Shown here piece after piece: positions 16,101 through 31,700 of a stretch of DNA of 64,000 bases. Under the pieces are notes generated by a model. The model saw only the letters and a program-made list of their open reading frames with translations, ran no database searches and was not told the DNA's origin. Each line of letters opens with the position of its first letter. The first letter of the stretch is position 1. The stretch covers positions 1 through 64,000 of the forward strand of contig JAUCBJ010005423.1 in the NCBI GenBank assembly GCA_032718475.1, in the 5' to 3' direction. This DNA is from Nemertoderma westbladi (Eukaryota > Xenacoelomorpha > Nemertodermatida > Nemertodermatidae). A program made the translations under genes and the position numbers.

Positions 16101-19100
16101 TGTCTGTTAATTAATATTCCTTGTATAACTTACATCGATGTCTGTTAATTAATATTCCTTGTATAACTTACATCGATGTCTGTTAATTAATATTCCTTGT
16201 ATAACTTACATCGATGTCTGTTAATTAATATTCCTTGTATAACTTACATCGATGTCTGTTAATTAATATTCCTTGTATAACTTACATCGATGTCTGTTAA
16301 TTAATATTCCTTGTATAACTTACATCGATGTCTGTTAATTAATATTCCTTGTATAACTTACATCGATGTCTGTTAATTAATATTCCTTGTATAACTTACA
16401 TCGATGTCTGTTAATTAATATTCCTTGTATAACTTACATCGATGTCTGTTAATTAATATTCCTTGTATAACTTACATCGATGTCTGTTAATTAATATTCC
16501 TTGTATAACTTACATCGATGTCTGTTAATTAATATTCCTTGTATAACTTACATCGATGTCTGTTAATTAATATTCCTTGTATAACTTACATCGATGTCTG
16601 TTAATTAATATTCCTTGTATAACTTACATCGATGTCTGTTAATTAATATTCCTTGTATAACTTACATCGATGTCTGTTAATTAATATTCCTTGTATAACT
16701 TACATCGATGTCTGTTAATTAATATTCCTTGTATAACTTACATCGATGTCTGTTAATTAATATTCCTTGTATAACTTACATCGATGTCTGTTAATTAATA
16801 TTCCTTGTATAACTTACATCGATGTCTGTTAATTAATATTCCTTGTATAACTTACATCGATGTCTGTTAATTAATATTCCTTGTATAACTTACATCGATG
16901 TCTGTTAATTAATATTCCTTGTATAACTTACATCGATGTCTGTTAATTAATATTCCTTGTATAACTTACATCGATGTCTGTTAATTAATATTCCTTGTAT
17001 AACTTACATCGATGTCTGTTAATTAATATTCCTTGTATAACTTACATCGATGTCTGTTAATTAATATTCCTTGTATAACTTACATCGATGTCTGTTAATT
17101 AATATTCCTTGTATAACTTACATCGATGTCTGTTAATTAATATTCCTTGTATAACTTACATCGATGTCTGTTAATTAATATTCCTTGTATAACTTACATC
17201 GATGTCTGTTAATTAATATTCCTTGTATAACTTACATCGATGTCTGTTAATTAATATTCCTTGTATAACTTACATCGATGTCTGTTAATTAATATTCCTT
17301 GTATAACTTACATCGATGTCTGTTAATTAATATTCCTTGTATAACTTACATCGATGTCTGTTAATTAATATTCCTTGTATAACTTACATCGATGTCTGTT
17401 AATTAATATTCCTTGTATAACTTACATCGATGTCTGTTAATTAATATTCCTTGTATAACTTACATCGATGTCTGTTAATTAATATTCCTTGTATAACTTA
17501 CATCGATGTCTGTTAATTAATATTCCTTGTATAACTTACATCGATGTCTGTTAATTAATATTCCTTGTATAACTTACATCGATGTCTGTTAATTAATATT
17601 CCTTGTATAACTTACATCGATGTCTGTTAATTAATATTCCTTGTATAACTTACATCGATGTCTGTTAATTAATATTCCTTGTATAACTTACATCGATGTC
17701 TGTTAATTAATATTCCTTGTATAACTTACATCGATGTCTGTTAATTAATATTCCTTGTATAACTTACATCGATGTCTGTTAATTAATATTCCTTGTATAA
17801 CTTACATCGATGTCTGTTAATTAATATTCCTTGTATAACTTACATCGATGTCTGTTAATTAATATTCCTTGTATAACTTACATCGATGTCTGTTAATTAA
17901 TATTCCTTGTATAACTTACATCGATGTCTGTTAATTAATATTCCTTGTATAACTTACATCGATGTCTGTTAATTAATATTCCTTGTATAACTTACATCGA
18001 TGTCTGTTAATTAATATTCCTTGTATAACTTACATCGATGTCTGTTAATTAATATTCCTTGTATAACTTACATCGATGTCTGTTAATTAATATTCCTTGT
18101 ATAACTTACATCGATGTCTGTTAATTAATATTCCTTGTATAACTTACATCGATGTCTGTTAATTAATATTCCTTGTATAACTTACATCGATGTCTGTTAA
18201 TTAATATTCCTTGTATAACTTACATCGATGTCTGTTAATTAATATTCCTTGTATAACTTACATCGATGTCTGTTAATTAATATTCCTTGTATAACTTACA
18301 TCGATGTCTGTTAATTAATATTCCTTGTATAACTTACATCGATGTCTGTTAATTAATATTCCTTGTATAACTTACATCGATGTCTGTTAATTAATATTCC
18401 TTGTATAACTTACATCGATGTCTGTTAATTAATATTCCTTGTATAACTTACATCGATGTCTGTTAATTAATATTCCTTGTATAACTTACATCGATGTCTG
18501 TTAATTAATATTCCTTGTATAACTTACATCGATGTCTGTTAATTAATATTCCTTGTATAACTTACATCGATGTCTGTTAATTAATATTCCTTGTATAACT
18601 TACATCGATGTCTGTTAATTAATATTCCTTGTATAACTTACATCGATGTCTGTTAATTAATATTCCTTGTATAACTTACATCGATGTCTGTTAATTAATA
18701 TTCCTTGTATAACTTACATCGATGTCTGTTAATTAATATTCCTTGTATAACTTACATCGATGTCTGTTAATTAATATTCCTTGTATAACTTACATCGATG
18801 TCTGTTAATTAATATTCCTTGTATAACTTACATCGATGTCTGTTAATTAATATTCCTTGTATAACTTACATCGATGTCTGTTAATTAATATTCCTTGTAT
18901 AACTTACATCGATGTCTGTTAATTAATATTCCTTGTATAACTTACATCGATGTCTGTTAATTAATATTCCTTGTATAACTTACATCGATGTCTGTTAATT
19001 AATATTCCTTGTATAACTTACATCGATGTCTGTTAATTAATATTCCTTGTATAACTTACATCGATGTCTGTTAATTAATATTCCTTGTATAACTTACATC

Positions 19101-19165
19101 GATGTCTGTTAATTAATATTCCTTGTATAACTTACATCGATGTCTGTTAATTAATATTCCTTGTA
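13190..19165. repeat. Homogeneous core of the satellite array
   Basis: Across about 6 kb (~157 units) every unit reads as the canonical 38-mer; I found no substitution or length variant by eye. The flanks at 94-11300 and 19170-29400 are rich in variants. Two smaller homogeneous blocks lie at about 11330-12715 and 29420-31085. This fits recent amplification or gene-conversion homogenisation. Collapse or over-polishing during assembly is an alternative that sequence alone cannot exclude. Confidence 0.85.
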
Positions 19166-21239
19166 TAACTTACATCGATATCTGTTAATTAATATTCCTT
19201 GTATAACTTACATCGATGTCTGTTAATTAATATTCCTTGTATAACTTACATCGATGTCTGTTAATTAATATTCCTTGTATAACTTACATCAATATCTGTT
19301 AATTAATATTCCTTGTATAACTTACATCGATGTCTGTTAATTAATATTCCTTGTATAACTTACATCGATGTCTGTTAATTAATATTCCTTGTATAACTTA
19401 CATCGATGTCTGTTAATTAATATTCCTTGTATAACTTACATCAATATCTGTTAATTAATATTCCTTGTATAACTTACATCGATGTCTGTTAATTAATATT
19501 CCTTGTATAACTTACATCGATGTCTGTTAATTAATATTCCTTGTATAACTTACATCAATATCTGTTAATTAATATTCCTTGTATAACTTACATCAATATC
19601 TGTTAATTAATATTCCTTGTATAACTTACATCGATGTCTGTTAATTAATATTCCTTGTATAACTTACATCAATATCTGTTAATTAATATTCCTTGTATAA
19701 CTTACATCGATGTCTGTTAATTAATATTCCTTGTATAACTTACATCGATGTCTGTTAATTAATATTCCTTGTATAACTTACATCGATGTCTGTTAATTAA
19801 TATTCCTTGTATAACTTACATCGATGTCTGTTAATTAATATTCCTTGTATAACTTACATCGATGTCTGTTAATTAATATTCCTTGTATAACTTACATCAA
19901 TATCTGTTAATTAATATTCCTTGTATAACTTACGTCGATGTCTGTTAATTAATATTCCTTGTATAACTTACATCGATGTCTGTTAATTAATATTCCTTGT
20001 ATAACTTACATCGATGTCTGTTAATTAATATTCCTTGTATAACTTACATCGATGTCTGTTAATTAATATTCCTTGTATAACTTACATCGATGTCTGTTAA
20101 TTAATATTCCTTGTATAACTTACATCGATGTCTGTTAATTAATATTCCTTGTATAACTTACATCGATGTCTGTTAATTAATATTCCTTGTATAACTTACA
20201 TCGATGTCTGTTAATTAATATTCCTTGTATAACTTACGTCGATGTCTGTTAATTAATATTCCTTGTATAACTTACATCAATATCTGTTAATTAATATTCC
20301 TTGTATAACTTACGTCTGTTAATTAATATTCCTTGTATAACTTACATCGATGTCTGTTAATTAATATTCCTTGTATAACTTACATCGATGTCTGTTAATT
20401 AATATTCCTTGTATAACTTACATCAATATCTGTTAATTAATATTCCTTGTATAACTTACGTCGATGTCTGTTAATTAATATTCCTTGTATAACTTACATC
20501 AATATCTGTTAATTAATATTCCTTGTATAACTTACATCTGTTAATTAATATTCCTTGTATAACTTACATCAATATCTGTTAATTAATATTCCTTGTATAA
20601 CTTACATCGATGTCTGTTAATTAATATTCCTTGTATAACTTACGTCTGTTAATTAATATTCCTTGTATAACTTACATCGATGTCTGTTAATTAATATTCC
20701 TTGTATAACTTACGTCTGTTAATTAATATTCCTTGTATAACTTACATCAATATCTGTTAATTAATATTCCTTGTATAACTTACATCGATGTCTGTTAATT
20801 AATATTCCTTGTATAACTTACGTCTGTTAATTAATATTCCTTGTATAACTTACATCGATGTCTGTTAATTAATATTCCTTGTATAACTTACATCAATATC
20901 TGTTAATTAATATTCCTTGTATAACTTACATCTGTTAATTAATATTCCTTGTATAACTTACATCAATATCTGTTAATTAATATTCCTTGTATAACTTACA
21001 TCGATGTCTGTTAATTAATATTCCTTGTATAACTTACGTCTGTTAATTAATATTCCTTGTATAACTTACGTCAATGTCTGTTAATTAATATTCCTTGTAT
21101 AACTTACGTCAATGTCTGTTAATTAATATTCCTTGTATAACTTACGTCTGTTAATTAATATTCCTTGTATAACTTACGTCAATGTCTGTTAATTAATATT
21201 CCTTGTATAACTTACGTCTGTTAATTAATATTCCTTGTA

Positions 21240-22560
21240 TAACTTACATCGATGTCTGTTAATTAATATTCCTTGTATAACTTACATCGATGTCTATTAA
21301 TTAATATTCCTTGTATAACTTACATCGATATCTGTTAATTAATATTCCTTGTATAACTTACGTCTGTTAATTAATATTCCTTGTATAACTTACGTCTGTT
21401 AATTAATATTCCTTGTATAACTTACGTCAATGTCTGTTAATTAATATTCCTTGTATAACTTACGTCAATGTCTGTTAATTAATATTCCTTGTATAACTTA
21501 CGTCTGTTAATTAATATTCCTTGTATAACTTACGTCAATGTCTGTTAATTAATATTCCTTGTATAACTTACGTCTGTTAATTAATATTCCTTGTATAACT
21601 TACATCGATGTCTGTTAATTAATATTCCTTGTATAACTTACATCGATGTCTATTAATTAATATTCCTTGTATAACTTACATCGATATCTGTTAATTAATA
21701 TTCCTTGTATAACTTACGTCTGTTAATTAATATTCCTTGTATAACTTACGTCAATGTCTGTTAATTAATATTCCTTGTATAACTTACGTCTGTTAATTAA
21801 TATTCCTTGTATAACTTACGTCAATGTCTGTTAATTAATATTCCTTGTATAACTTACGTCTGTTAATTAATATTCCTTGTATAACTTACATCGATGTCTA
21901 TTAATTAATATTCCTTGTATAACTTACATCGATATCTGTTAATTAATATTCCTTGTATAACTTACGTCTGTTAATTAATATTCCTTGTATAACTTACGTC
22001 TGTTAATTAATATTCCTTGTATAACTTACGTCAATGTCTGTTAATTAATATTCCTTGTATAACTTACGTCAATGTCTGTTAATTAATATTCCTTGTATAA
22101 CTTACGTCTGTTAATTAATATTCCTTGTATAACTTACGTCAATGTCTGTTAATTAATATTCCTTGTATAACTTACGTCTGTTAATTAATATTCCTTGTAT
22201 AACTTACATCGATGTCTGTTAATTAATATTCCTTGTATAACTTACATCGATGTCTATTAATTAATATTCCTTGTATAACTTACATCGATATCTGTTAATT
22301 AATATTCCTTGTATAACTTACGTCTGTTAATTAATATTCCTTGTATAACTTACGTCAATGTCTGTTAATTAATATTCCTTGTATAACTTACGTCAATGTC
22401 TGTTAATTAATATTCCTTGTATAACTTACGTCTGTTAATTAATATTCCTTGTATAACTTACGTCAATGTCTGTTAATTAATATTCCTTGTATAACTTACG
22501 TCTGTTAATTAATATTCCTTGTATAACTTACATCGATGTCTGTTAATTAATATTCCTTGT
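21240..22560. repeat. ~604-bp higher-order repeat inside the satellite
   Basis: The rare variant GTCTATTAAT occurs at 21292, 21648, 21896 and 22252. The spacings are 356, 248 and 356 bp, which gives a 604-bp period (356 plus 248). Both spacings are whole numbers of 38-bp and 32-bp units: 6+4 and 4+3. This block is also enriched in the GTCAATGTC variant, which marks a locally amplified subfamily. Confidence 0.7.
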
Positions 22561-25500
22561 ATAACTTACATCGATGTCTGTTAATTAATATTCCTTGTAT
22601 AACTTACATCAATATCTGTTAATTAATATTCCTTGTATAACTTACGTCTGTAAATTAATATTCCTTGTATAACTTACATCGATGTCTGTTAATTAATATT
22701 CCTTGTATAACTTACATCGACGTCTGTTAATTAATATTCCTTGTATAACTTACATCAATGTCTGTTAATTAATATTCCTTGTATAACTTATATCGATGTC
22801 TGTTAATTAATATTCCTTGTATAACTTACATCAATGTCTGTTAATTAATATTCCTTGTATAACTTATATCGATGTCTGTTAATTAATATTCCTTGTATAA
22901 CTTACATCGATGTCTGTTAATTAATATTCCTTGTATAACTTACATCGATGTCTGTTAATTAATATTCCTTGTATAACTTACATCAATATCTGTTAATTAA
23001 TATTCCTTGTATAACTTACATCAATGTCTGTTAATTAATATTCCTTGTATAACTTATATCGATGTCTGTTAATTAATATTCCTTGTATAACTTATATCGA
23101 TGTCTGTTAATTAATATTCCTTGTATAACTTACATCAATGTCTGTTAATTAATATTCCTTGTATAACTTACATCGACGTCTGTTAATTAATATTCCTTGT
23201 ATAACTTACATCAATGTCTGTTAATTAATATTCCTTGTATAACTTATATCGATGTCTGTTAATTAATATTCCTTGTATAACTTACATCAATGTCTGTTAA
23301 TTAATATTCCTTGTATAACTTATATCGATGTCTGTTAATTAATATTCCTTGTATAACTTACATCGATGTCTGTTAATTAATATTCCTTGTATAACTTACA
23401 TCGATGTCTGTTAATTAATATTCCTTGTATAACTTACATCAATATCTGTTAATTAATATTCCTTGTATAACTTACATCAATGTCTGTTAATTAATATTCC
23501 TTGTATAACTTACATCGATGTCTGTTAATTAATATTCCTTGTATAACTTATATCGATGTCTGTTAATTAATATTCCTTGTATAACTTACATCAATGTCTG
23601 TTAATTAATATTCCTTGTATAACTTATATCGATGTCTGTTAATTAATATTCCTTGTATAACTTACATCGATGTCTGTTAATTAATATTCCTTGTATAACT
23701 TACATCGATGTCTGTTAATTAATATTCCTTGTATAACTTACGTCTGTTAATTAATATTCCTTGTATAACTTACATCGATGTCTGTTAATTAATATTCCTT
23801 GTATAACTTACGTCTGTTAATTAATATTCCTTGTATAACTTACATCAATATCTGTTAATTAATATTCCTTGTATAACTTACATCAATATCTGTTAATTAA
23901 TATTCCTTGTATAACTTACGTCTGTAAATTAATATTCCTTGTATAACTTACATCGATGTCTGTTAATTAATATTCCTTGTATAACTTACGTCTGTTAATT
24001 AATATTCCTTGTATAACTTACATCAATATCTGTTAATTAATATTCCTTGTATAACTTACATCGATGTCTGTTAATTAATATTCCTTGTATAACTTACGTC
24101 TGTTAATTAATATTCCTTGTATAACTTACATCGATGTCTGTTAATTAATATTCCTTGTATAACTTACGTCTGTTAATTAATATTCCTTGTATAACTTACA
24201 TCGATGTCTGTTAATTAATATTCCTTGTATAACTTACATCAATATCTGTTAATTAATATTCCTTGTATAACTTACGTCTGTTAATTAATATTCCTTGTAT
24301 AACTTACGTCAATGTCTGTTAATTAATATTCCTTGTATAACTTACATCGATGTCTGTTAATTAATATTCCTTGTATAACTTACGTCTGTTAATTAATATT
24401 CCTTGTATAACTTACATCGATGTCTGTTAATTAATATTCCTTGTATAACTTACGTCTGTTAATTAATATTCCTTGTATAACTTACGTCAATGTCTGTTAA
24501 TTAATATTCCTTGTATAACTTACATCGATGTCTGTTAATAAATATTCCTTGTATAACTTACGTCTGTTAATTAATATTCCTTGTATAACTTACATCAATA
24601 TCTGTTAATTAATATTCCTTGTATAACTTACATCGATGTCTGTTAATAAATATTCCTTGTATAACTTACGTCTGTTAATTAATATTCCTTGTATAACTTA
24701 CATCAATATCTGTTAATTAATATTCCTTGTATAACTTACATCGATGTCTGTTAATTAATATTCCTTGTATAACTTACATCGATGTCTGTTAATTAATATT
24801 CCTTGTATAACTTACGTCTGTTAATTAATATTCCTTGTATAACTTACGTCAATGTCTGTTAATTAATATTCCTTGTATAACTTACATCTGTTAATAAATA
24901 TTCCTTGTATAACTTACATCGATGTCTATTAATTAATATTCCTTGTATAACTTACATCGATGTCTGTTAATTAATATTCCTTGTATAACTTACATCAATA
25001 TCTGTTAATTAATATTCCTTGTATAACTTACATCAATATCTGTTAATTAATATTCCTTGTATAACTTACGTCTGTTAATTAATATTCCTTGTATAACTTA
25101 CATCGATGTCTGTTAATTAATATTCCTTGTATAACTTACATCGATGTCTGTTAATTAATATTCCTTGTATAACTTACGTCTGTTAATTAATATTCCTTGT
25201 ATAACTTACGTCAATGTCTGTTAATTAATATTCCTTGTATAACTTACGTCTGTTAATTAATATTCCTTGTATAACTTACATCGATGTCTGTTAATTAATA
25301 TTCCTTGTATAACTTACATCAATATCTGTTAATTAATATTCCTTGTATAACTTACGTCTGTTAATTAATATTCCTTGTATAACTTACATCGATGTCTGTT
25401 AATTAATATTCCTTGTATAACTTACATCAATATCTGTTAATTAATATTCCTTGTATAACTTACGTCTGTTAATTAATATTCCTTGTATAACTTACATCGA

Positions 25501-27420
25501 TGTCTGTTAATTAATATTCCTTGTATAACTTACATCAATATCTGTTAATTAATATTCCTTGTATAACTTACGTCTGTTAATTAATATTCCTTGTATAACT
25601 TACATCGATGTCTGTTAATTAATATTCCTTGTATAACTTACGTCTGTTAATTAATATTCCTTGTATAACTTACATCGATGTCTGTTAATTAATATTCCTT
25701 GTATAACTTACATCAATATCTGTTAATTAATATTCCTTGTATAACTTACGTCTGTTAATTAATATTCCTTGTATAACTTACATCGATGTCTGTTAATTAA
25801 TATTCCTTGTATAACTTACATCAATATCTGTTAATTAATATTCCTTGTATAACTTACGTCTGTTAATTAATATTCCTTGTATAACTTACATCGATGTCTG
25901 TTAATTAATATTCCTTGTATAACTTACATCGATGTCTGTTAATTAATATTCCTTGTATAACTTACGTCTGTTAATTAATATTCCTTGTATAACTTACGTC
26001 AATGTCTGTTAATTAATATTCCTTGTATAACTTACGTCTGTTAATTAATATTCCTTGTATAACTTACATCGATGTCTGTTAATTAATATTCCTTGTATAA
26101 CTTACATCAATATCTGTTAATTAATATTCCTTGTATAACTTACGTCTGTTAATTAATATTCCTTGTATAACTTACATCGATGTCTGTTAATTAATATTCC
26201 TTGTATAACTTACGTCTGTTAATTAATATTCCTTGTATAACTTACGTCTGTTAATTAATATTCCTTGTATAACTTACATCGATGTCTGTTAATTAATATT
26301 CCTTGTATAACTTACGTCTGTTAATTAATATTCCTTGTATAACTTACGTCAATGTCTGTTAATTAATATTCCTTGTATAACTTACGTCTGTTAATTAATA
26401 TTCCTTGTATAACTTACATCGATGTCTGTTAATTAATATTCCTTGTATAACTTACATCAATATCTGTTAATTAATATTCCTTGTATAACTTACGTCTGTT
26501 AATTAATATTCCTTGTATAACTTACATCGATGTCTGTTAATTAATATTCCTTGTATAACTTACATCAATATCTGTTAATTAATATTCCTTGTATAACTTA
26601 CATCGATGTCTGTTAATTAATATTCCTTGTATAACTTACATCGATGTCTGTTAATTAATATTCCTTGTATAACTTACATCGATGTCTGTTAATTAATATT
26701 CCTTGTATAACTTACATCGATGTCTGTTAATTAATATTCCTTGTATAACTTACATCGATGTCTGTTAATTAATATTCCTTGTATAACTTACATCGATGTC
26801 TGTTAATTAATATTCCTTGTATAACTTACATCGATGTCTGTTAATTAATATTCCTTGTATAACTTACGTCGATGTCTGTTAATTAATATTCCTTGTATAA
26901 CTTACATCGATGTCTGTTAATTAATATTCCTTGTATAACTTACATCGATGTCTGTTAATTAATATTCCTTGTATAACTTACGTCTGTTAATTAATATTCC
27001 TTGTATAACTTACATCGATGTCTGTTAATTAATATTCCTTGTATAACTTACATCGATGTCTGTTAATTAATATTCCTTGTATAACTTACGTCTGTTAATT
27101 AATATTCCTTGTATAACTTACATCGATGTCTGTTAATTAATATTCCTTGTATAACTTACATCGATGTCTGTTAATTAATATTCCTTGTATAACTTACGTC
27201 TGTTAATTAATATTCCTTGTATAACTTACATCAATGTCTGTTAATTAATATTCCTTGTATAACTTACGTCTGTTAATTAATATTCCTTGTATAACTTACA
27301 TCGATGTCTGTTAATTAATATTCCTTGTATAACTTACATCGATATCTGTTAATTAATATTCCTTGTATAACTTACGTCTGTTAATTAATATTCCTTGTAT
27401 AACTTACATCGATGTCTGTT

Positions 27421-28740
27421 AATTAATATTCCTTGTATAACTTACATCAATATCTGTTAATTAATATTCCTTGTATAACTTACATCGATGTCTGTTAATT
27501 AATATTCCTTGTATAACTTACATCGATGTCTGTTAATTAATATTCCTTGTATAACTTACGTCTGTTAATTAATATTCCTTGTATAACTTACATCGATGTC
27601 TGTTAATTAATATTCCTTGTATAACTTACGTCTGTTAATTAATATTCCTTGTATAACTTACATCAATGTCTGTTAATTAATATTCCTTGTATAACTTACA
27701 TCAATATCTGTTAATTAATATTCCTTGTATAACTTACATCGATGTCTGTTAATTAATATTCCTTGTATAACTTACGTCTGTTAATTAATATTCCTTGTAT
27801 AACTTACATCGATGTCTGTTAATTAATATTCCTTGTATAACTTACATCGATGTCTGTTAATTAATATTCCTTGTATAACTTACATCGATGTCTGTTAATT
27901 AATATTCCTTGTATAACTTACGTCTGTTAATTAATATTCCTTGTATAACTTACATCGATGTCTGTTAATTAATATTCCTTGTATAACTTACATCGATGTC
28001 TGTTAATTAATATTCCTTGTATAACTTACATCGATGTCTGTTAATTAATATTCCTTGTATAACTTACATCGATGTCTGTTAATTAATATTCCTTGTATAA
28101 CTTACATCAATATCTGTTAATTAATATTCCTTGTATAACTTACATCGATGTCTGTTAATTAATATTCCTTGTATAACTTACATCGATGTCTGTTAATTAA
28201 TATTCCTTGTATAACTTACGTCTGTTAATTAATATTCCTTGTATAACTTACATCGATGTCTGTTAATTAATATTCCTTGTATAACTTACGTCTGTTAATT
28301 AATATTCCTTGTATAACTTACATCAATGTCTGTTAATTAATATTCCTTGTATAACTTACATCAATGTCTGTTAATTAATATTCCTTGTATAACTTACATC
28401 GATGTCTGTTAATTAATATTCCTTGTATAACTTACGTCTGTTAATTAATATTCCTTGTATAACTTACATCGATGTCTGTTAATTAATATTCCTTGTATAA
28501 CTTACATCGATGTCTGTTAATTAATATTCCTTGTATAACTTACATCGATGTCTGTTAATTAATATTCCTTGTATAACTTACGTCTGTTAATTAATATTCC
28601 TTGTATAACTTACATCGATGTCTGTTAATTAATATTCCTTGTATAACTTACATCGATGTCTGTTAATTAATATTCCTTGTATAACTTACATCGATGTCTG
28701 TTAATTAATATTCCTTGTATAACTTACATCGATGTCTGTT
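27421..28740. repeat. 660-bp higher-order repeat inside the satellite (two copies)
   Basis: The order of 38-bp and 32-bp variants at 27421-28080 is repeated almost exactly at 28081-28740. The marker unit ACATCAATATC falls at 27446, 28106 and 28766, so the spacing is exactly 660 bp. That equals 14 long plus 4 short units. One unit differs between the copies (ATCAATATC against ATCAATGTC near 27700 and 28360). Confidence 0.8.
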
Positions 28741-31700
28741 AATTAATATTCCTTGTATAACTTACATCAATATCTGTTAATTAATATTCCTTGTATAACT
28801 TACATCGATGTCTGTTAATTAATATTCCTTGTATAACTTACATCGATGTCTGTTAATTAATATTCCTTGTATAACTTACGTCTGTTAATTAATATTCCTT
28901 GTATAACTTACATCGATGTCTGTTAATTAATATTCCTTGTATAACTTACATCGATGTCTGTTAATTAATATTCCTTGTATAACTTACGTCTGTTAATTAA
29001 TATTCCTTGTATAACTTACATCGATGTCTGTTAATTAATATTCCTTGTATAACTTACATCGATGTCTGTTAATTAATATTCCTTGTATAACTTACGTCTG
29101 TTAATTAATATTCCTTGTATAACTTACATCGATGTCTGTTAATTAATATTCCTTGTATAACTTACATCAATATCTGTTAATTAATATTCCTTGTATAACT
29201 TACATCGATGTCTGTTAATTAATATTCCTTGTATAACTTACCGTCTGTTAATTAATATTCCTTGTATAACTTACATCGATGTCTGTTAATTAATATTCCT
29301 TGTATAACTTACATCGATGTCTGTTAATTAATATTCCTTGTATAACTTACATCGATGTCTGTTAATTAATATTCCTTGTATAACTTACGTCTGTTAATTA
29401 ATATTCCTTGTATAACTTACATCGATGTCTGTTAATTAATATTCCTTGTATAACTTACATCGATGTCTGTTAATTAATATTCCTTGTATAACTTACATCG
29501 ATGTCTGTTAATTAATATTCCTTGTATAACTTACATCGATGTCTGTTAATTAATATTCCTTGTATAACTTACATCGATGTCTGTTAATTAATATTCCTTG
29601 TATAACTTACATCGATGTCTGTTAATTAATATTCCTTGTATAACTTACATCGATGTCTGTTAATTAATATTCCTTGTATAACTTACATCGATGTCTGTTA
29701 ATTAATATTCCTTGTATAACTTACATCGATGTCTGTTAATTAATATTCCTTGTATAACTTACATCGATGTCTGTTAATTAATATTCCTTGTATAACTTAC
29801 ATCGATGTCTGTTAATTAATATTCCTTGTATAACTTACATCGATGTCTGTTAATTAATATTCCTTGTATAACTTACATCGATGTCTGTTAATTAATATTC
29901 CTTGTATAACTTACATCGATGTCTGTTAATTAATATTCCTTGTATAACTTACATCGATGTCTGTTAATTAATATTCCTTGTATAACTTACATCGATGTCT
30001 GTTAATTAATATTCCTTGTATAACTTACATCGATGTCTGTTAATTAATATTCCTTGTATAACTTACATCGATGTCTGTTAATTAATATTCCTTGTATAAC
30101 TTACATCGATGTCTGTTAATTAATATTCCTTGTATAACTTACATCGATGTCTGTTAATTAATATTCCTTGTATAACTTACATCGATGTCTGTTAATTAAT
30201 ATTCCTTGTATAACTTACATCGATGTCTGTTAATTAATATTCCTTGTATAACTTACATCGATGTCTGTTAATTAATATTCCTTGTATAACTTACATCGAT
30301 GTCTGTTAATTAATATTCCTTGTATAACTTACATCGATGTCTGTTAATTAATATTCCTTGTATAACTTACATCGATGTCTGTTAATTAATATTCCTTGTA
30401 TAACTTACATCGATGTCTGTTAATTAATATTCCTTGTATAACTTACATCGATGTCTGTTAATTAATATTCCTTGTATAACTTACATCGATGTCTGTTAAT
30501 TAATATTCCTTGTATAACTTACATCGATGTCTGTTAATTAATATTCCTTGTATAACTTACATCGATGTCTGTTAATTAATATTCCTTGTATAACTTACAT
30601 CGATGTCTGTTAATTAATATTCCTTGTATAACTTACATCGATGTCTGTTAATTAATATTCCTTGTATAACTTACATCGATGTCTGTTAATTAATATTCCT
30701 TGTATAACTTACATCGATGTCTGTTAATTAATATTCCTTGTATAACTTACATCGATGTCTGTTAATTAATATTCCTTGTATAACTTACATCGATGTCTGT
30801 TAATTAATATTCCTTGTATAACTTACATCGATGTCTGTTAATTAATATTCCTTGTATAACTTACATCGATGTCTGTTAATTAATATTCCTTGTATAACTT
30901 ACATCGATGTCTGTTAATTAATATTCCTTGTATAACTTACATCGATGTCTGTTAATTAATATTCCTTGTATAACTTACATCGATGTCTGTTAATTAATAT
31001 TCCTTGTATAACTTACATCGATGTCTGTTAATTAATATTCCTTGTATAACTTACATCGATGTCTGTTAATTAATATTCCTTGTATAACTTACATCGATTC
31101 TGTTAATTAATATTCCTTGTATAACTTACATCGATGTCTGTTAATTAATATTCCTTGTATAACTTACATCGATGTCTGTTAATTAATATTCCTTGTATAA
31201 CTTACATCGATGTCTGTTAATTAATATTCCTTGTATAACTTACATCGATGTCTGTTAATTAATATTCCTTGTATAACTTACATCGATGTCTGTTAATTAA
31301 TATTCCTTGTATAACTTACGTCTGTTAATTAATATTCCTTGTATAACTTACATCGATGTCTGTTAATTAATATTCCTTGTATAACTTACATCGATGTCTG
31401 TTAATTAATATTCCTTGTATAACTTACTCGATGTCTGTTAATTAATATTCCTTGTATAACTTACATCGATGTCTGTTAATTAATATTCCTTGTATAACTT
31501 ACATCAATATCTGTTAATTAATATTCCTTGTATAACTTACATCGATGTCTGTTAATTAATATTCCTTGTATAACTTACTCGAGTCTGTTAATTAATATTC
31601 CTTGTATAACTTACATCGATGTCTGTTAATTAATATTCCTTGTATAACTTACATCGATGTCTGTTAATTAATATTCCTTGTATAACTTACATCGATGTCT

